Assembly: GCF_016706325.1 (NCBI RefSeq)
Contig: NZ_JADJJX010000001.1
Coordinates: forward strand, 1,178,001 to 1,242,000
Source: Methanothrix sp.
Lineage (GTDB): Archaea > Halobacteriota > Methanosarcinia > Methanotrichales > Methanotrichaceae
Length of the DNA stretch: 64,000 nucleotides
Direction of reading: 5' to 3'
The translations under genes and the position numbers were made by a program. Numbering within the stretch: position 1 is the first letter of the stretch; every line of letters begins with the position of its first letter. Of the stretch, positions 55,471 to 64,000 are shown one piece after another. The notes beneath the pieces are model-generated. The model was not told the origin of the DNA, ran no database searches, and saw nothing but the letters and a program-made list of their open reading frames with translations.

Positions 55471-55974
55471 TACTTCAGATGAGTCCGGTCTAGGTGTAGT
55501 CAATTTCATGACACCACTATCTTGATTCAATCAATCATAATGATTTATTACAACGGGAGTGCAGAGGGTCACGAATACCCCGACCTTCAGGTCGGGGATG
55601 AAGTGAACCCTCGCCTCTTCTTTTCTGTTATCTAATTCAATAAACCGTTCCTTCTTTTAAAATGAGGCCTTTAAGCACCTTAGCCACAGGTGGTGCCAGC
55701 CACCTATGGCTAGGATGTGATAAGCTTGGAGTTGCGCAGTTTTAGCCATGGCTATGGTCAGATAACCTACCACATCGTACTGGTGCCTAAGTACCGATAT
55801 AGAATATTCTGCGATAGGCAAGTTAAAAAGGATTGCGAGTTGATCCTTAGAAACATTTGCATGGAGCAAGGCTACAAGTGTATCCGCCGGTCCAAATTTG
55901 ACCCCCCGCGCCGATCCGATTTTGACCCCCTTAGACGACTAACCTAACTCATAGAGTATAAAGTTCACGTCTCG

Positions 55975-56682
55975 CTACTTTCTGCGGAAACTCTCTCCGT
56001 TCATGTTCAGTATCAGCGCGTGGTGGGTAATCCTATCCAGAATTGCTGCGGTTAGAGTCCTGTCATGGAATACCTTCACCCAATCTGAAAATCCCAGGTT
56101 CGAGGTAATGATAGTACTCATAGTCTCATATCGTGCTGCAAGCAACTGAAATAGCAATTCAGCAGCAGCGAGATCAAATGTTACGTACCCAAGCTCATCA
56201 ATTATGAGGAGATCAACCTTTTTAAACTGTTTGATATAAATTGAGAGCCTGTTATCTTTTCTCGCTTCGATCATCTCATTGACCAATGCCGCTGCGGAGC
56301 GAAATACAACTCGATAGTTCTCCTCGCATGCTTTGATCCCTACCGCAATAGCCATATGAGTCTTGCCGGTTCCTGAATTTCCGATGAGAATAACATTCCT
56401 CCTTTCTTTAAGAAACGCAAGCGCTTTTAGTTCAGGAATAGCCTCTCGCCCATCTTGCGGCAAATCATCCATCAATAGATCCTCGAACCTCTTTTTTGTC
56501 GGAAAGCCGGCTTGCCGAAGCGCTCTCATCTGGCGGTTCAGATGTCTCTTGTCGAGTTCGGACTGCAATGCTGAAGTCAGAAACTGCAGCATATCCTCAT
56601 TATCAGGCTGATAGTCCAGGACGTAGTTGTAGACTCCGCTCAGTCGCAACTGTTTACATAGATCTGCAAGATTCGGTTCCAC
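55975..56682 (-). CDS. istB: IS21 ATP-binding helper protein
   Basis: A 235-residue DnaC-like ATPase: Walker A ILIGNSGTGKTHMAIAVG and Walker B DLLIIDELGYVTFDLAAAEL, followed by SNLGFSDWVKVFHDRTLTAA, the istB hallmark. GTG start at 56682 with GGAGGG 8 bases ahead. It follows istA by 3 bases. Intact. Confidence 0.95.
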   Translation of the reverse strand: MEPNLADLCKQLRLSGVYNYVLDYQPDNEDMLQFLTSALQSELDKRHLNRQMRALRQAGFPTKKRFEDLLMDDLPQDGREAIPELKALAFLKERRNVILIGNSGTGKTHMAIAVGIKACEENYRVVFRSAAALVNEMIEARKDNRLSIYIKQFKKVDLLIIDELGYVTFDLAAAELLFQLLAARYETMSTIITSNLGFSDWVKVFHDRTLTAAILDRITHHALILNMNGESFRRK

Positions 56683-56685
56683 AGT

Positions 56686-58158
56686 CTATCCCTCCATAAA
56701 CTGATCGAATATGGTGAGATCCGGCTCCAGGACCTCGAAACCACCCTCGATGTCAAAGGGCTCAACCATCAGAGCATTGGTTTGATGAAGCAAAAACCGA
56801 ATGCTATCGCTGGTCGGATGGATGTTCTGTTCTTTTAGGATCGCAAGAGCGGTTGAAAATTTTTCAGGGGAGGTCTCTTTTATCAGGTCAAGAATAGGCA
56901 GAAATTTTTTTGGATCATTCGCATAATAGCGATTGAAAGCATCCCGAATCAGTTCATCTGCCTGAGCTAAAACTCTGGAATTTGGGAGCGCACCCGGTTT
57001 GCGATGAAAAGTCTTGATGTAATGAGCGATATCAAGCGAATACTTCTGATTCCCAGCCAATCGACGATGAACTGCAATGATATCGTTTCCATCAAGGAAC
57101 TCGATCCTATCCACCAACATCTTCAGTGTAATATATCGAGGACGGTATGTATCCGGAATTGAGTAGAAGTTCCCGTCAAATTTTACCAATGAATACCGCG
57201 AAATAGTTGCACGTTTCAGTTCGCAGTTTTCAAATTCGAGTGTTGGCAATGGATGCATCAAGGCTCGCTCTTGATCAAGGCCCTGGACCAGCACATCGGA
57301 TCGACGATAGACTGGATGGCCGTTTATCTCGCCAAGGCGCATTTTTAGCCATTCAGCAGCCTCATTTATGGATGCAAATGAACTCCTTTCGCTGAAAGTG
57401 GCACGCCGGACATAGCCTACACTTTCTTCGTCTGTCCCTTTCTCGTTAGGTGAAGCTGGATTGCAGACACAGGGCTGAAAACCGAAATGCATAGAGAATT
57501 CCAGAAATTTATCATTGAACTGCTGCTTTCGAGAATCGTATACAGCAGCCATTCTGTCATAGAATATCGCCTCGGGAACTGAGCCGATCTCGCGGAAGAA
57601 TTCGATGTGGGCCTGGATCACTTCCAGACGGGTTGATCTGTTATAGAGGCGAGCAAATCGATAGAGCGAGAAGGGCAAGACGAAGACCGCAAGGTAGAAT
57701 TTCTGCCATACTCCGGCGATATTGAGTGTGACTTCGCCCCAATCGAATTCTGCACGCTGACCAATGCGCGGCTCCTGCAAGATAAACACCTCTCGGGGTG
57801 CATTAGTGCGTTTCCAGCGGACAACTTCGTCCTTGACCGTGGTATAACCTATTTTATGACCATCCTGGACGAGAAGCTCCCAGATTCTTTTTGCCGTGAG
57901 TCGTTGTTTTTTGGGGCATCCCATGTTTGACTCAAGATATTGATGTATCTTCTGACGGACAAGATCAGTGAGAACGCGAGAGGGTTGAACGATCTTTCGG
58001 TTTTTGGGAATGATCTCCTCCGCCAATCCTTCTTGCACATCTTTGACCTGATGAAGATACTTTTTCACAGTGTTCCGGGATATGTTCAGTTCGCGGGCTA
58101 CTTTTTTGTAGGACTTATGGAGTTCGTACAGGTCTACGATTCTACGTACATCTGCCAT
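56686..58158 (-). CDS. istA: IS21 DDE transposase
   Basis: A 490-residue protein from ATG 58158 (AGGTGA 6 bases ahead; a longer frame to 58179 exists). N-terminal HTH ELHKSYKKVARELNISRNTV and KKYLHQV. DDE catalytic core: GQRAEFDWGEVTLNI, EAIFYDRMAAVYD and NEKGTDEESVGYVRR. Full length and apparently intact, so this copy may still move. Confidence 0.95.
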   Translation of the reverse strand: MADVRRIVDLYELHKSYKKVARELNISRNTVKKYLHQVKDVQEGLAEEIIPKNRKIVQPSRVLTDLVRQKIHQYLESNMGCPKKQRLTAKRIWELLVQDGHKIGYTTVKDEVVRWKRTNAPREVFILQEPRIGQRAEFDWGEVTLNIAGVWQKFYLAVFVLPFSLYRFARLYNRSTRLEVIQAHIEFFREIGSVPEAIFYDRMAAVYDSRKQQFNDKFLEFSMHFGFQPCVCNPASPNEKGTDEESVGYVRRATFSERSSFASINEAAEWLKMRLGEINGHPVYRRSDVLVQGLDQERALMHPLPTLEFENCELKRATISRYSLVKFDGNFYSIPDTYRPRYITLKMLVDRIEFLDGNDIIAVHRRLAGNQKYSLDIAHYIKTFHRKPGALPNSRVLAQADELIRDAFNRYYANDPKKFLPILDLIKETSPEKFSTALAILKEQNIHPTSDSIRFLLHQTNALMVEPFDIEGGFEVLEPDLTIFDQFMEG

Positions 58159-58872
58159 CGTTTTCACCTTACCGCCCACCTCTCAGAGTACTTGGAGAGG
58201 GAAGGCTTTCCTTTTTGGGGGGGGGTCAAAAACGAACTGGCGTTTCCTTAAATAGGGGGGTCAAAATTGAGTCGGCGAATACAACAAGATTCATGCAATG
58301 GAAATTGTAGAGGATCACGTTCACTTGTTCCTGGAATTCCACCCAAGCATATCTCTATCAAGAGTTGTTCAATACTTGAAAGGAAGCAGTTCTTATCGAT
58401 TGTTCAGACTTCATCCTGAATTGAAAAAAAGCTATTGGGGTGGAAATCTATGGTCAAGCGGCAAATTTTTCGTTCTGTAGGAAATGTAACTGCTGGAACG
58501 ATTGCGCACTATATTAGGGAGTCTCAAGGAAAAGCTGTAACAGAGGTCCGATTTTTCAAGTCAATGGCTTCAGGTCAACGAAGACTGGATGATTTCTGAA
58601 TTCCGGAGAACGGCAGCATGCGGCCCGAAGCATACCCCGTCCCTTTAGGGCGGGGTGGCCGCGCGCAGTTTGATTTTAAGATTCTGAGTTTGCTTCGCTT
58701 CAATTTTTTAAGATTGCGACAACAATAGACTTCCTATGAACGTCCAATCTGCGATCCACTAACTTTATATCTTTAAACTTCTGTACAGAATTCTGTCTTG
58801 ATATTGTAAATAGCATATGATATGCCATTTCAGAATCTTATATATATGGCCAAATAAAAAGGTGCTAAAGTA

Positions 58873-59955
58873 ATGACTGATGAGGATATTACCATTGCAA
58901 TAGATGTCGGCGGAACAAATACACGTATATGTATTAGTTTTATAAAAAATAATAAAATAACATCCTCCTCGAATTGTCCCCACATAACTAAGAAGGCGAT
59001 TCATTCTAAAAACGATTTGGAAAGTTTTATTAAATATACATTAAAATCCATTTTTGAAAAACAATGCAAAATTAAGTGCGCGATTGATTTTGCTGGTCCT
59101 GTATTTGAGCATAGAAAGGCAAAGATTACAAATTGGTGTGGATCTCCAACTATAACTTTAAGGGATCTAATTAATTGGGGATTTCCTGATGATCGCACAC
59201 TAATGCTAAATGATCAGGAAGCAGCAGCGTATGGTCTGTTGAACCTGCTCGAGGAAGATCCAACGTTATCTAAATCTTGTAAAAATATTTATAGGCAAGA
59301 AAATGAGGTTCTGCATGTTTCGCCGTTTTCAAGTATGATCCTTTTATCCCCTGGAACAGGCTTAGGCACCGTAGGAATCATTTATGGAAAAGCAAAAAAC
59401 GGAAACACACTCAGGATTATATTGCCATCTGAAATTCAGCACTCACCCATATATCCGTTAGATTATAGACACGAGAGGCTGATCAAATGGTTTAGGAAAA
59501 ATATTAACGCTGGTATATGGCCTAGCTGGGAAGATTTTGCATCTGGTGATGGGCTGGTAAATATCTATAAAGGTATGCAAAATATTAATAATATATCCCA
59601 TTTGTCTGGAACTTATATGAGCAGGGAGCTTTCAGCTGAAAAAATTGCGGATAATGCAATTAAGCGAAATGATCTGCTATCAGAACAAGCTCTTGATCTC
59701 TATTACAGATGCGTTGGACGAATGGCTCAAACCATGGCTTTATTGCTTCAACCATATGGTGGAATTTTCCTATGCGGACATTCTATAAATAAAAACGAAA
59801 TTTTTATTGACCATAGTGGAATGATTCGCGAGATTCATTCAAATAAAAATCAGAGGGATCTTCTTATGCAATTTCCTATCTATATCATAAAGGATGAAGA
59901 TATTAATATAAAAGGGGGCCTCTGGATATGCAAAGAAATGATACCAAGTATCTGA
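58873..59955 (+). CDS. Glucokinase-like protein (bacterial Glk family)
   Basis: A 360-residue ASKHA-fold kinase: phosphate-1 loop AIDVGGTNTRICISFI (residues 8-23), CAIDFAGPVFEHRKAKITNW, sugar-contact LNDQEAAAYGLLNLL, and phosphate-2 loop LSPGTGLGTVGIIYG, with IQHSPIYP where Glk has its E-x-x-H. Strongly AT-rich compared with neighbours, so probably acquired from bacteria. ATP-dependent hexose kinases are unusual in methanogens, which mostly use ADP-dependent enzymes. Substrate not proven. Confidence 0.85.
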   Translation: MTDEDITIAIDVGGTNTRICISFIKNNKITSSSNCPHITKKAIHSKNDLESFIKYTLKSIFEKQCKIKCAIDFAGPVFEHRKAKITNWCGSPTITLRDLINWGFPDDRTLMLNDQEAAAYGLLNLLEEDPTLSKSCKNIYRQENEVLHVSPFSSMILLSPGTGLGTVGIIYGKAKNGNTLRIILPSEIQHSPIYPLDYRHERLIKWFRKNINAGIWPSWEDFASGDGLVNIYKGMQNINNISHLSGTYMSRELSAEKIADNAIKRNDLLSEQALDLYYRCVGRMAQTMALLLQPYGGIFLCGHSINKNEIFIDHSGMIREIHSNKNQRDLLMQFPIYIIKDEDINIKGGLWICKEMIPSI

Positions 59956-60105
59956 ATCTATACATATTGACCAAATGGCACTTTTTAGCCCTTACTATGT
60001 CATTGCGAAATGTTTTAGTGGAGCTTTTGGAGACTTCACAAAGGCTCGCTTCTGCAAAAGATTGATCTTACAGAACCGTACTCTCCTTAAAGTCAGGTGC
60101 GAATC

Positions 60106-61323
60106 ATGAATCATACTGGGGCCATAGAGAGGGCGAAGGAGCACTTCGCCGCGCTGCTCAGTGAGCAGCTCAAGCGCATTGATCAGATGAAAGCGGAGGA
60201 GGAATGGGCGGACTACAGCCGGCTTATGCCGGTAGTGATCGGTGTGGTAGGAGGAGATGGCATCGGCCCCTTCATCACCAAAGAGGCTGTCCGGGTGCTC
60301 GAGCAGATTCTGGCAGAAGAGATCCGGTCGGGGAAGGTTGAGCTGAGGTGGATCTCCGGCCTTTCCATCGAGGAGAGGGCGCAGGCGATGAAGGCCCTTC
60401 CTGAGGAGAGCCTGGCGGCGCTCAAGCAGTGCCATGTGATACTGAAGGGCCCCCTCACCACCCCCAAAAAGGGGGACAAATGGCCAAACCTTGAGAGCGC
60501 CAATGTCTCCATGCGCCGGGAGCTGGACCTCTTCGCCAACGTCCGGCCGGTGAAGGTGCCGGAGAAGGGCATCGATTGGATATTCTACCGGGAGAACACT
60601 GAGGGGGAGTACGTCCTGGGGAGCCTGGGCTTAAATGTCACCGATGACCTGGCAGTGGACTTCAAGGTGATCACCAGCCAGGGAGCTGAGAGGATCGTCC
60701 GCCTGGCATTCGAGTATGCCCGGAAGAACGGAATCAATAGGGTCTCTGCAGTCACCAAGGCCAATGTGATCAAGACCACTGATGGCAAGTTCCTGGATAT
60801 AGCCCGGCGAGTGGCAGGCGAGTATCCTGATGTTCAGTTCGATGACTGGTTTGTGGACATAATGGCAGCAAAGCTGGTGGATGAGAAGCGGAGGCGCGAG
60901 TTTCGGGTGATCGTCCTGCCCAACCTCTATGGGGACATCCTCACCGATGAGGCGGCTGAGTTCCAGGGCGGTGTGGGCACTGCCGGGAGTGCGAATATCG
61001 GCAAGAGATATGCCATGTTCGAGGCCATACATGGCTCTGCGCCGCGCATGGTCGATGAGGGCAGAGCGCAGTACGCCGATCCGGCGAGCATGATGCGGGC
61101 CTGTGTGATGATGCTACGCCATATCGGCTTCTCCCAACAGGCCAACCGGATGGAGATGGCCCTTGATATCTGTGGCCAGTTCGAGAAGAGGATACGCATC
61201 ACCGGCCGGCCCGATGGCGCTACGGGTGCCCAGTTCGCAGATTATGTGCTTGAGACCATATCCAATCCCGATCTGCTGGGCCGCTGGCAGAGCTATCAAC
61301 CCTCTGGAGAGGCAAAGCTTTAG
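60106..61323 (+). CDS. Isocitrate/isopropylmalate dehydrogenase family protein
   Basis: A 405-residue enzyme from ATG 60106 (AGGTG 6 bases ahead; the GTG at 60097 lies inside that site). Motifs: GVVGGDGIGPFITKEAVRVL, ESANVSMRRELDLFANVRPV (substrate-binding Ser and Arg), YRENTEGEYVLGS, LPNLYGDILTDEAAEFQGGV and EAIHGSAPRM. Spacing fits NAD-type isocitrate dehydrogenase best, but isopropylmalate and homoisocitrate are possible. Confidence 0.88.
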   Translation: MNHTGAIERAKEHFAALLSEQLKRIDQMKAEEEWADYSRLMPVVIGVVGGDGIGPFITKEAVRVLEQILAEEIRSGKVELRWISGLSIEERAQAMKALPEESLAALKQCHVILKGPLTTPKKGDKWPNLESANVSMRRELDLFANVRPVKVPEKGIDWIFYRENTEGEYVLGSLGLNVTDDLAVDFKVITSQGAERIVRLAFEYARKNGINRVSAVTKANVIKTTDGKFLDIARRVAGEYPDVQFDDWFVDIMAAKLVDEKRRREFRVIVLPNLYGDILTDEAAEFQGGVGTAGSANIGKRYAMFEAIHGSAPRMVDEGRAQYADPASMMRACVMMLRHIGFSQQANRMEMALDICGQFEKRIRITGRPDGATGAQFADYVLETISNPDLLGRWQSYQPSGEAKL

Positions 61324-61349
61324 CTGGAGTAATCCCATACTAAAGATCC

Positions 61350-62219
61350 GTGGAAAATCTTGCAGAAGCATTTCTGAGCTTGAGCCGAGAGGATATCTCC
61401 CTTCTGGCTGCGATTGAAAGAGGGATGAGGACCCATGAGTGGGTCCCAACCTTTCTGATAACCAAGCTCTCCGGCCTCTCCGCCGGCAAATCAGAGTACC
61501 TCCTCCAGCGCCTTTATGAGAGGAAGCTGGTGGTGCGGGAGGCGCAGCACTATCTGGGATATCAGATAAACTTCGATTCTTATGACCTTCTGGCGCTCTC
61601 GGAGCTGGTCCGGCGCGATCAGGTGAGAGGCATAGGGGGAGAGATTGGGGTGGGAAAGGAGTCTATCGTCCTTCTCGCCCAGGGCGATGTGCCCCTGGCC
61701 ATCAAGTTCCATCGCCAGGGGCGGACCAGCTTCAGGCATGTACGCCGCCTGCGCGATCACCTTGTGGATAAGCCTCGGGTTCCCTGGCTTTATGCCGCTG
61801 CCCTGGCGGCAAGAAGAGAGTTTCAGGTGATGACAAAGCTCCATCCGGATGTCTCCATTCCCCGGCCGGTGGCCATCAGCCGACATGCTCTGGTCATGGA
61901 GCAGGTCCCAGGGACGCTGCTCAACAGGATGGCCCTCTCCGATCCCGAGGAGGGCCTGAGGCTGATTCTCCATGAGGTGGGACGGGCCTTGGCTTTGGAT
62001 ATCGTTCATAGCGACCTGAGCGAGTTCAATATCATGATCGCCGCTTCAGGGCCGGTGATAATCGACTGGCCTCAGGCGGTGGATGCCACCCACCCCCATG
62101 CAACTGATCTCCTGCAGAGGGACCTGAGCAATGTATTGAGCTTCTTTTGGAGAAAATACCGCCTGGAAATGCCGCTGGAAGAGGCGCTCTCGATCGTCCG
62201 GGGGGCAGAGGGGATTTGA
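61350..62219 (+). CDS. rio2: RIO2-family serine protein kinase
   Basis: A 289-residue protein from GTG 61350. N-terminal winged helix (residues 20-85, LITKLSGLSAGKSEYLLQRL) is the RIO2 mark. Kinase core: GGEIGVGKESIVLLAQG, AIKFHRQGRTSFRHVRRLRD, HSDLSEFNIMI (catalytic Asp and Asn) and VIIDWPQAV (metal Asp). RIO2 acts in small-subunit ribosome maturation. Its stop overlaps the next gene start (TTGA). Confidence 0.93.
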   Translation: MENLAEAFLSLSREDISLLAAIERGMRTHEWVPTFLITKLSGLSAGKSEYLLQRLYERKLVVREAQHYLGYQINFDSYDLLALSELVRRDQVRGIGGEIGVGKESIVLLAQGDVPLAIKFHRQGRTSFRHVRRLRDHLVDKPRVPWLYAAALAARREFQVMTKLHPDVSIPRPVAISRHALVMEQVPGTLLNRMALSDPEEGLRLILHEVGRALALDIVHSDLSEFNIMIAASGPVIIDWPQAVDATHPHATDLLQRDLSNVLSFFWRKYRLEMPLEEALSIVRGAEGI

Positions 62220-64000
62220 GCATCTTTGGGGTGGATATCGCCAGCGGCTCACCGGGCAGCCGCAGAGCTCCCAGCTACTCATTGGTGATCCTGGAGGGGG
62301 ACTCGCTTGTCCCTCACCATATGATCAGCAGGCATAAGCTGATCCGGATGATCAGGGAACGGCAGCCGGAGATAGTGGCCGTGGATAATGTGCATGAGCT
62401 GGCAGAGAGCCACAGGGACCTGATCAACCTTCTGCGCCGTCTCCCTTCCTCCACCCGTCTGGTGCAGGTGACGGGCGGGGAGAGGCCGGAGTCCCTGGTC
62501 CGTCTGGCCCGCTGGAATGGCATCACCTTCGATCGCACCAAACCCCTGGAGGAGGCCGAGGCCTCGGCCAGGCTGGCGGCCAGGGGGGTGGGGGCGGTCG
62601 TCTCCGCCTTTGAGGATAGGACGCTGATCAAGGTGAGCCGGAGGCGATCCCTGGGCAGGGGTGGCTGGAGCCAGAACCGCTACACCCGCAAGATCCATGG
62701 CGCAGTGATGTCTCTGGCCCGTGAGGTGGAAAGGCAGCTTCGCGAGGCGGGCCTGGAGTACTCCCTGCGGACGGTGGAGGGGCTGGGCGGCTTCACCCGG
62801 GCGGAGTTTCTGGTGGAGGCCCCGCGGGATAAGGTGCATATCAATGCCGGCTATTCAGTCGATGCTCAACTGAAGGTACAGAGCATAGAGAGGCCTGCTC
62901 TGCAGTACAAGCCCCTCCTGCACCGCAGGGGCTACATCATCGTGGGCCTCGACCCAGGAACCACCACCGGCATCGCCGCCCTGAACCTGCGGGGGGAACT
63001 GGTCGATCTGATCAGCTCCCGTGCCATCTCCTCCTCGGACGTGATCGAGTGGATAGCTGCCCGGGGAAGGCCGCTGATTGTCGCCACAGATGTCTCTCCC
63101 ACTCCGGGGGCAGTGGAGAAGGTGAAGAGGGCCTTCAATGCCATCCTGTTCAGTCCGGGAACGGATATGGCGGGCGAGGAGAAGATCGCCCTGGGCAAGG
63201 AGCTGGGCTACAGGAACGATCATGAGAGAGATGCCCTGGCCGCCGCCCTGGCCGCCTTCAAGAGATACAAGAACAAGTTCATGCAAGTGGAGAAGAAGGC
63301 GCCGGCGGAGGTTGACCCCGATGAGATCAAGGCCCTGGTGGTCCGGGGCTATTCCATCGAGAATGCCATCGCCGAGTTCACCCAGGCATCCCCGCCTGAG
63401 GGCAGGCCATCGACGGCTGCCCCGGCGGCCACCCCGGTCACAGGGGCAGCTGCCACAGATCCCGATGCAGCCGGACTGCGCTCGCAGATCCAGCAGCTGA
63501 CTGAGCAGGTGAGGACTCTGCGCTCCTATGTGGATGAGCTTCGGTCTCAGATGGCAAAGAAGGATGCTGATCTGCAGAGGGCGAACGAGAGGCTGGACCG
63601 GGCCAAGGACAAGACCCTCCGGGAGATCAAGAGGGAGCATGAGATCAGGATCCGGGAGAAAGAGATTGAACGGCTGCGCTCTATCCTGCGCGCGGAGAGG
63701 AAGTACACCAAGAGGCTGAAGAGGACTGTGGCTGCCCGGAAGAGGGCGGAGAGGATAGAGGCGGTGAAGGGGCTGCGCCGCTTGAAGCCTGTGGCGGCCT
63801 TCTCCCGCGAGGCAGTGCTGGCTGCGGCGGAGCGTTATGCTCTCGCCGAGGGGGATCTCGTCCTCTTGGAGGATGCCAGCGGCGGGGGAAGGAGCACAGC
63901 AGAGATCTTCCGGGAGAAGGGAGTGGCGGCGATAGTGGCAGAGGGGGAGATGGCCCCAGCGATGCAGGAGCACTTCCTGGATCTGGATCTTCCCGTATTC
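62216..64000 (+). CDS. DUF460 archaeal RNase H-fold protein, partial (5' part)
   Basis: The frame opens with TTG 62216 (MSIFGVDIASGSPGSRRAPS), overlapping rio2, and stays open to the end of the window (595 codons), so the C-terminus is missing. Two RNase H-like units: the N-terminal one and GYIIVGLDPGTTTGIAALNL (about residues 238-257). A long charged coiled coil follows (QIQQLTEQVRTLRSYVDELR and beyond). DUF460 proteins are archaeal, of unknown role, possibly nucleic-acid processing. Linkage to RIO2 hints at ribosome or RNA work. Confidence 0.88.
   Translation, partial: MSIFGVDIASGSPGSRRAPSYSLVILEGDSLVPHHMISRHKLIRMIRERQPEIVAVDNVHELAESHRDLINLLRRLPSSTRLVQVTGGERPESLVRLARWNGITFDRTKPLEEAEASARLAARGVGAVVSAFEDRTLIKVSRRRSLGRGGWSQNRYTRKIHGAVMSLAREVERQLREAGLEYSLRTVEGLGGFTRAEFLVEAPRDKVHINAGYSVDAQLKVQSIERPALQYKPLLHRRGYIIVGLDPGTTTGIAALNLRGELVDLISSRAISSSDVIEWIAARGRPLIVATDVSPTPGAVEKVKRAFNAILFSPGTDMAGEEKIALGKELGYRNDHERDALAAALAAFKRYKNKFMQVEKKAPAEVDPDEIKALVVRGYSIENAIAEFTQASPPEGRPSTAAPAATPVTGAAATDPDAAGLRSQIQQLTEQVRTLRSYVDELRSQMAKKDADLQRANERLDRAKDKTLREIKREHEIRIREKEIERLRSILRAERKYTKRLKRTVAARKRAERIEAVKGLRRLKPVAAFSREAVLAAAERYALAEGDLVLLEDASGGGRSTAEIFREKGVAAIVAEGEMAPAMQEHFLDLDLPVF

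Larger units (their letters stand above)
55879..58283 (-). mobile_element. IS21-family insertion sequence (2405 bp)
   Basis: Ends are inverted repeats: TGTATCCGCCGGTCCAAATT at 55879 and the complement of TGTATTCGCCGACTCAATTT at 58283, both starting 5'-TG. Second partial copies of the GGTCAAA end motif lie inward at each side, as in IS21 multiple terminal repeats. Flanked by a 5-bp target duplication ACAAG (55874-55878 and 58284-58288). Carries istA and istB. Inserted into the IS200 tnpA. Confidence 0.93.
55717..58599 (+). pseudogene. tnpA: IS200 Y1 transposase TnpA, interrupted
   Basis: Starts at GTG 55717 (LRSFSHGYGQITYHIVLVPK), stops at the IS21 insertion, and resumes after 58283 with IHAMEIVEDHVHLFLEFHPS (HUH motif). 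Removing IS21 and one ACAAG copy restores the frame GYKIHAMEIVEDHVH. Near 58470 one base is missing in the TTTTT run; beyond that, VTAGTIAHYIRESQG holds the catalytic Tyr, ending at 58599. Two independent lesions. Confidence 0.9.
55578..58655 (+). mobile_element. IS200/IS605-type element, split by an IS21-type element
   Basis: Left end hairpin CCCCGACC-TTCA-GGTCGGGG (55578-55597) and right end hairpin CCCCGTCCC-TTTA-GGGCGGGG (58635-58655) bracket a Y1 transposase gene. These are the subterminal hairpins typical of IS200 single-strand transposition. No tnpB is present. The element is inactive: it is interrupted by IS21 and its tnpA carries a frameshift. True ends may extend a few bases past the hairpins. 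Confidence 0.85.

Overview
The window is archaeal. It encodes a 7S-type SRP RNA, an archaeosine-type radical SAM enzyme, a RIO2 kinase, a DUF460 protein, the aspartate-semialdehyde sulfurtransferase pair known from Methanosarcina, and a complete CODH/acetyl-CoA synthase (ACDS) operon. Gene order cdhABC-cooC-cdhDE points to an acetate-using methanogen of the Methanosarcinales. Methanothrix (Methanosaeta) is my best guess, by inference and not by database comparison. The core is GC-rich. Several AT-rich islands (about 3.6-5.1 kb, 51.3-55.5 kb, 58.8-60.0 kb) look acquired.

Layout. 0-3.3 kb: partial gene, double-domain universal stress protein, radical SAM RaSEA and thioredoxin reductase, all on the minus strand. 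3.4-5.4 kb: tRNA-Gly(GCC) followed by an AT-rich island with a small ORF, a cysteine-peptidase-like protein and a broken tyrosine recombinase. 5.9-8.4 kb: winged-helix protein, SRP RNA, HAD protein, membrane TPR protein, small basic protein. 8.4-11.3 kb: MacB/LolD-like ABC export operon. 11.6-15.0 kb: hybrid cluster protein, ferredoxin and DUF166 genes divergent from an HxlR regulator. 15.1-17 kb: gene remnants and a winged-helix/nucleotidyltransferase pair. 17.2-21.8 kb: MFS exporter, two glycosyltransferases, dodecin. 21.9-26.5 kb: HEAT protein, indolepyruvate oxidoreductase, radical SAM protein, DUF2551 protein. 26.6-30.1 kb: B12-type radical SAM enzyme and the homocysteine-forming sulfurtransferase pair. 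30.2-34.9 kb: a giant TPR gene with one frameshift, and a hypothetical gene. 35-37.2 kb: late cobalamin genes. 37.3-46.1 kb: ACDS operon, preceded by four 21-bp-phased repeats and carrying two unlisted 58-residue paralogous peptides between cdhC and cooC. 46.3-51.3 kb: flavodoxin, TruA, aconitase-family large subunit, uracil-DNA glycosylase, nucleotidyltransferase.

51.3-55.5 kb is the strongest candidate for a new system. A minus-strand operon encodes a membrane 2H-phosphoesterase-like protein, a second 2H protein, a protein that looks like tandem PqqD/RRE domains, and a radical SAM/SPASM-like enzyme. Just upstream, with its own promoter-like box and a strong ribosome binding site, is a 62-codon Cys-containing ORF that could be its peptide substrate. 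55.6-58.7 kb is an IS200-type element split by an IS21-type element with a clean 5-bp target duplication. 58.9-64 kb: glucokinase-like gene, isocitrate dehydrogenase-like gene, RIO2, and a DUF460 gene running off the end.

The central metabolic logic is acetate cleavage: ACDS with nickel ATPase CooC, supported by cobalamin synthesis for the corrinoid subunits, with redox and stress genes around it.
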